Source: Cytophagales bacterium
GTDB lineage: Bacteria; Bacteroidota; Bacteroidia; Cytophagales; JAAEPT01
Direction: 5' to 3'
DNA: 12,001 nt
Assembly: GCA_011524675.1 (NCBI GenBank)
Contig: WTJX01000028.1
Span: 1 to 12,001 of the forward strand
Position numbers and translations under genes: made by a program. The notes under the pieces are model-generated. The model ran no database searches. It saw only the letters and a list, made by a program, of their open reading frames with translations, and was not told the DNA's origin. Each line of letters opens with the position of its first letter. The first letter of the stretch is position 1. Positions 9,315 to 12,001 of this stretch are shown one piece after another.

Positions 9315-11276
9315 TTAATTTCTAGCCTCTAATTGTTTGATTCTATTTTGAAGTTCTATCATGTAGAGTGTCATCTCCTCAATTTTTTCCATCATCACTT
9401 TGTTAGACTCTACGACAGATAAGCCATTTTTTTCAACTTCTTTGGCAGACTTCACCTTAGGCAAGTGCCCATGTTGCGCGATAAAGTTTTCTACTTCATC
9501 CAAAGTCATTTTTTTATAGTCTTTCTCAAACACATAGTCAGGCCAGTTGTCATAAGTAAGCTCAATGTTTTTGGCTCTGATAGTACCATCTACCGCAAGC
9601 GTATAACCATCCATTGGCGCACAATTAATACCTACTTTGGTCGTATTTCCTGTGGTGGTAGCATTCTGACCAATGGCTATATCTCCCCCTTCGTGCTGCA
9701 TATACAAGGTAGAAGCAGCAACCCCATTTCTAGCCATGATTTCGTTCTTATCCATCACCAAATTATGGCTTGCATTATCACCAATCATCAAAGAACCTGT
9801 CTCGCTATTAGCTAATTCGATGTCTCCTGTATGCTGAATATGAAACTGTGCCGCCGGCGTGCTTGTCCCTAAACCCACTTCACCATCCGTATTCAAAATC
9901 ATGTGTGTCGTTCCATTTGTTTCACCGCCCGTAGCAAAGTAAATATCTCCTAAACCATTGATCCCCGCATTACCAGACGGAATACCGTAATAGCTTGTCG
10001 TCTTTGAGTTGGCAATGATCTCGATATGAGAACCTCCGTTTGCCCCAACCTGCAATCTGGCTGCATCAGTATTGTCTCTGTTATACAATCTCATCTGCGC
10101 TCCTTCGTCATAAATATCTAATTGGAACGAAGGATCAGAAGTACCTATCCCTATGTTTCCTCCATTGTCAATGTGAAAATCTGCTCTATCTACACTAGCA
10201 AAGTCATTGTTTTGAGTAGAAAATGTGATCGCCCTATTTTTTGATAGTACTACCGCACCGCCATAAGAATTAGCAGACCCATAAAACTCATCCGACTCCC
10301 CTACAGAGAAAAGAGACGTAGCGTCATCGTCATGTCTTGTAACAATCAACGCTTCTTCGTTCATGTTTTCGTTAGAAATGGTAGTAGAATGAAATTGAGC
10401 ATTCAAGGCATACATATTCCCCGTAGTGAGTAAGTGTTCCCAACCAAAAGCATTTCCGCTTCTATCCTTATTAGCCGTGTAAATGGAAAGTCCGCCCATG
10501 TACTGATCGCCATCGGTTTCAGAAAAGTACCTTCCATAGTAGCTGTCTGTTCCATTACCGTCCGTCGATCTCCCCCAGTTTGAGTCATAAAAAAATGCTC
10601 CTTCTACTACCGAGAAAGCCGCATTGTCTTCACCCGCAGCGCCACTACCTTCATGGTTTTCAAAAAGGATATTATTAAAACCACCTGCCGAGTAAGTGGC
10701 GATAGAACTGTTGTTGATTCTGAACTCCACCCTTTCACCACTTGCAGCGTTCAATAGTGTTTTACCGCTACTATTTTGCAAAAGCGCATATTCTCCCGAA
10801 GCATTGCTGCTCTTATGTGAAAAACCTGCCCAGCCACTATAGCCTCCTACATATCCTATTTGCGACACACCAATGATCCCCGCTTTATTACTTCCCGGAT
10901 ACACTTCTAGTGCTTCTGAAGGAGCGGTTACACTAGACCCTACATATAGCCCCGAAGCTTCCATAGCTACAGGTTTATTAGCAGAAGTACTCGGTACAAT
11001 GGCAATCCCTCCAAAGTCATAGTCTCCATTAGAAGAAGTAGGGTTTATCTGCCAAAGACCAGTCCACGCATCATTATTAGCATCCAAATGGATATACCCT
11101 ATCCTAAGTGGCCCTCCAGTCCAATCCTGATCATTATCCAAATCCATGGCAGCTTTATCTTCATTGATTTCATTGGATACTATATCATACGATTGTGAAA
11201 ACAAAGCGCTATCACTATATACTACACCTGCTATAGCTAGCATTATTTTTATTGAAAGGTTCGCAAACTTCTTCAT
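9315..11276 (-). CDS. Secreted fibre-like protein with VGIGT-type repeats and a C-terminal pseudo-chaperone/coiled-coil cap (653 aa)
   Basis: Complete frame, ATG at 11276, TAA at 9315-9317. Residues 1-27 look like a signal peptide (KKFANLSIK then a hydrophobic core, ALFS before Gln28). Residues about 147-188 form a module (GWAGFSHK, YALLQNSSGKTLLNAASG, VEFRINN) that I associate with tail-fibre-like proteins. Short repeats follow the G-(I/L)-G-T-x-x-P-x-x-x-(L/F)-x-(I/V) theme at about 111-126 (degenerate), 374-388, 466-480 and 547-562 (GINCAP variant). The end (about 576-653: PDYVFEKDYKKMTLDEVENF, HGHLPKVKSAKEVEKNG, coiled coil to KQLEARN) is a cap common in Bacteroidota. It resembles the location of an S74 intramolecular chaperone, but no autocleavage motif is visible. 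Trimeric fibre formation is plausible. It lies 33 bases before the giant gene and is probably cotranscribed. Its binding partner is unknown. Confidence 0.92.
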   Translation of the reverse strand: MKKFANLSIKIMLAIAGVVYSDSALFSQSYDIVSNEINEDKAAMDLDNDQDWTGGPLRIGYIHLDANNDAWTGLWQINPTSSNGDYDFGGIAIVPSTSANKPVAMEASGLYVGSSVTAPSEALEVYPGSNKAGIIGVSQIGYVGGYSGWAGFSHKSSNASGEYALLQNSSGKTLLNAASGERVEFRINNSSIATYSAGGFNNILFENHEGSGAAGEDNAAFSVVEGAFFYDSNWGRSTDGNGTDSYYGRYFSETDGDQYMGGLSIYTANKDRSGNAFGWEHLLTTGNMYALNAQFHSTTISNENMNEEALIVTRHDDDATSLFSVGESDEFYGSANSYGGAVVLSKNRAITFSTQNNDFASVDRADFHIDNGGNIGIGTSDPSFQLDIYDEGAQMRLYNRDNTDAARLQVGANGGSHIEIIANSKTTSYYGIPSGNAGINGLGDIYFATGGETNGTTHMILNTDGEVGLGTSTPAAQFHIQHTGDIELANSETGSLMIGDNASHNLVMDKNEIMARNGVAASTLYMQHEGGDIAIGQNATTTGNTTKVGINCAPMDGYTLAVDGTIRAKNIELTYDNWPDYVFEKDYKKMTLDEVENFIAQHGHLPKVKSAKEVEKNGLSVVESNKVMMEKIEEMTLYMIELQNRIKQLEARN

Positions 11277-11342
11277 GTTGTTAAGAATTTAAATGTTCGA
11301 TTTTTTGATTTACAGTACTAAAACCGATGAAGAGCAAAAACC

Positions 11343-11402
11343 CCTACCTTGTTTCATCTAAAAAAATAAAGAAATAAAAAATGCCTTAATGGGAAAGGTA
11401 GG
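11343..11402. repeat. 8-base inverted repeat in the operon leader
   Basis: CCTACCTT at 11343-11350 and AAGGTAGG at 11395-11402 are perfect inverted copies, 44 bases apart, between the candidate promoter and the start of the fibre-like gene. They could form the stem of a leader RNA or mark a protein-binding site. The loop is A-rich with no further obvious pairing, and chance cannot be excluded. Confidence 0.4.
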
Positions 11403-11418
11403 AACAAAAGAGAGGCTT

Positions 11419-11426
11419 CAAACTTA
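11419..11426 (-). promoter_or_regulatory. Candidate Bacteroidota -7 promoter box for the two-gene operon
   Basis: On the minus strand this reads TAAGTTTG, matching the Bacteroidota -7 consensus TAnnTTTG. No clear -33 TTG element was found at the expected distance upstream, so the assignment is weak. If used, transcription would start near 11412 and give a leader of about 135 bases that includes the inverted repeat at 11343-11402. Confidence 0.3.
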
Positions 11427-11439
11427 AAACAACACTAGA

Positions 11440-11600
11440 TATTCGTTATTAATTTTATGTATTTAATCTTTTATTTTTTAATTTATGTATATATTAATTA
11501 AAATTATGTTTATATAAAATATTTGTATTAGAAGCTCAATTCATTGAATTAACAATAAGGATAAAAAAATAATAGTAGAATATCTATTGATTTATTTAGG
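11440..11600. other. AT-rich intergenic stretch upstream of the operon
   Basis: Almost entirely A and T, with runs such as TTTTATTTTTTAATTTATG, and no open frame of note. It contains one small palindrome, AATTCA-T-TGAATT at 11538-11550. It lies upstream of the candidate promoter and could act as an UP-like or nucleoid-protein binding region; no specific site can be named. Confidence 0.5.
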
Positions 11601-11626
11601 GGATTAATATAAGGATTAAATGGTAG

Positions 11627-11646
11627 AGACGCAATGCTTTGCGTCT
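11627..11646. repeat. Palindromic intergenic repeat AGACGCAA-TGCT-TTGCGTCT
   Basis: Two perfect 8-base arms around a 4-base loop, preceded by GGTAG. Elements built on AGACGCAA/TTGCGTCT are, to my knowledge, scattered through intergenic DNA of several bacterial phyla including Bacteroidota. Here it stands alone, outside any gene. It could also be a transcript-end hairpin, but no T-run follows on either strand. Confidence 0.65.
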
Positions 11647-11659
11647 TCTCGGTGAAGTA

Positions 11660-11676
11660 AAGACCTGACAGGTCTT
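11660..11676. repeat. Palindromic repeat AAGACCTG-A-CAGGTCTT
   Basis: A near-perfect palindrome with 8-base arms and a single central base, 13 bases after the AGACGCAA palindrome. The core CCTGACAGG resembles a short palindrome common in Bacteroidota intergenic regions. It might be an operator or a small dispersed repeat. No gene borders it closely inside the window. Confidence 0.6.
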
Positions 11677-11704
11677 ACAAGATAGCATAGCAATTTACGA
11701 TTGA

Positions 11705-11800
11705 GATTTTAAGATTTTAAGACAAAAGAATTTAGAACGCAGAGACATAAAGGCTTACAGACGTAAGGGCGTAAAGACGTAAAGACGTAAAAGCATAAAC
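11705..11800. repeat. Degenerate tandem array of 8-base units (consensus ACGTAAAG)
   Basis: From 11737 the sequence divides into eight consecutive octamers in constant register: ACGCAGAG, ACATAAAG, GCTTACAG, ACGTAAGG, GCGTAAAG, ACGTAAAG, ACGTAAAA, GCATAAAC. The same register extends left to two identical GATTTTAA units at 11705-11720, followed by GACAAAAG and a less similar octamer. No open frame runs through it. It looks like a decayed microsatellite or intergenic repeat rather than a coding or CRISPR element. Confidence 0.6.
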
Positions 11801-11849
11801 AACCAAGTCCCTCATTATTCATTAGGTTAAAACCACTTTCGTGGAATGT

Positions 11850-11915
11850 AATCCAGTCGTTTTTTTTTAATGATCTATCCTAACGATGTAAGCGTGTAGC
11901 TTACTATTCTGGATT
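11850..11915. repeat. Inverted repeat AATCCAG/CTGGATT enclosing a small stem-loop
   Basis: AATCCAG at 11850-11856 and CTGGATT at 11909-11915 are perfect inverted copies. Between them are a run of nine T at 11860-11868 and a stem-loop GTAAGC-gtgta-GCTTAC at 11888-11904. The right arm continues into a dispersed-repeat-like sequence, so the whole may be one small palindromic intergenic element. Confidence 0.42.
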
Positions 11916-11946
11916 GCTTCACTTCGTTACCAATGACGGGACTTGA
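11909..11946. repeat. Sequence resembling a widely dispersed bacterial intergenic repeat (GTCATTG...GAAGCAATCCAG)
   Basis: Read on the minus strand, this segment goes CCCGTCATTGGTAACGAAG and then TGAAGCAATCCAG. It resembles the CGTCATTGCGAGCGAAGC...GCAATCC repeats found between genes in many bacteria. A second GCGTCATTGC lies at the window's right edge (11992-12001), suggesting another copy begins or ends there. Assignment is by memory of the motif, not by search. Confidence 0.45.
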
Positions 11947-12001
11947 CATACCTTGCTACCTATCAAAAGTTTAGTAGATACTTGGTATTGAGCGTCATTG
12001 C

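Larger units (their letters stand above)
11690..12001. other. Gene-free right end of the window
   Basis: I see no open frame with protein-like character on either strand here, no tRNA or rRNA signature, and no convincing terminator. The content is short repeats: the octamer array, the AATCCAG/CTGGATT element and the dispersed-repeat-like segment. This is probably the spacer between the operon and a neighbouring gene beyond 12001. Confidence 0.55.

Noticed and set aside
9315..9548. Self-cleaving S74 endosialidase-type chaperone
   Set aside because: The cap is at the right place and ends in a coiled coil, but I see no Ser-Asp autocleavage pair; it fits the common non-cleaving Bacteroidota cap better.
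9465..9815. Plus-strand open frame of 116 codons
   Set aside because: Antisense to the well-supported 653-residue fibre-like gene; no recognisable domain.
11705..11800. CRISPR array
   Set aside because: Units are 8 bases, contiguous and degenerate; there are no 23-40 base repeats with unique spacers.
11833..11868. Rho-independent terminator (CCAC-tttc-GTGG then nine T)
   Set aside because: The stem has only four pairs and lies 15 bases before the T-run, so it is too weak and too far away.

Overview
The window looks like a surface-protein locus of a Bacteroidota bacterium, probably a marine gliding type (Cytophagia or Flavobacteriia). The reasons are two large Sec-exported, acidic, low-cysteine modular proteins, a C-terminal cap on the smaller one of the kind common on Bacteroidota fibre-like proteins, no Shine-Dalgarno sequences, AT-rich intergenic DNA, and short palindromes and tandem octamers between genes. 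The lineage below phylum is a guess.

Layout, read on the minus strand because both genes point left. Positions 11276-9315 encode a complete 653-residue secreted fibre-like protein with several degenerate VGIGT-type repeats and a C-terminal pseudo-chaperone/coiled-coil cap. After a 33-base gap, positions 9281-1 carry one uninterrupted reading frame of 3093 codons that leaves the window at its left edge. I translated it codon by codon and found no stop. It has a signal peptide, an FN3-like domain, a LamG (concanavalin-type) domain, a long array of about a dozen divergent fibronectin-III-like modules interrupted by carboxypeptidase-regulatory/CNA-B-like modules, three more such modules in a row, and a C-terminal region of over 500 residues that I cannot assign to a named family. 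The C-terminus, where a type IX secretion sorting domain would be expected, lies outside the window.

The gene order and tight spacing suggest one transcript: the fibre-like protein first, then the giant protein. Both are probably exported and may act together in adhesion, matrix or cell-surface structure. That role is inferred from architecture only.

Positions 11277-12001 have no credible gene. They hold the probable leader and promoter of the operon (with an 8-base inverted repeat), an AT-rich stretch, two compact palindromes, a degenerate 8-base tandem array, and a sequence resembling widely dispersed bacterial intergenic repeats. The many short plus-strand open frames across 1-11276 are antisense shadows of the two real genes.
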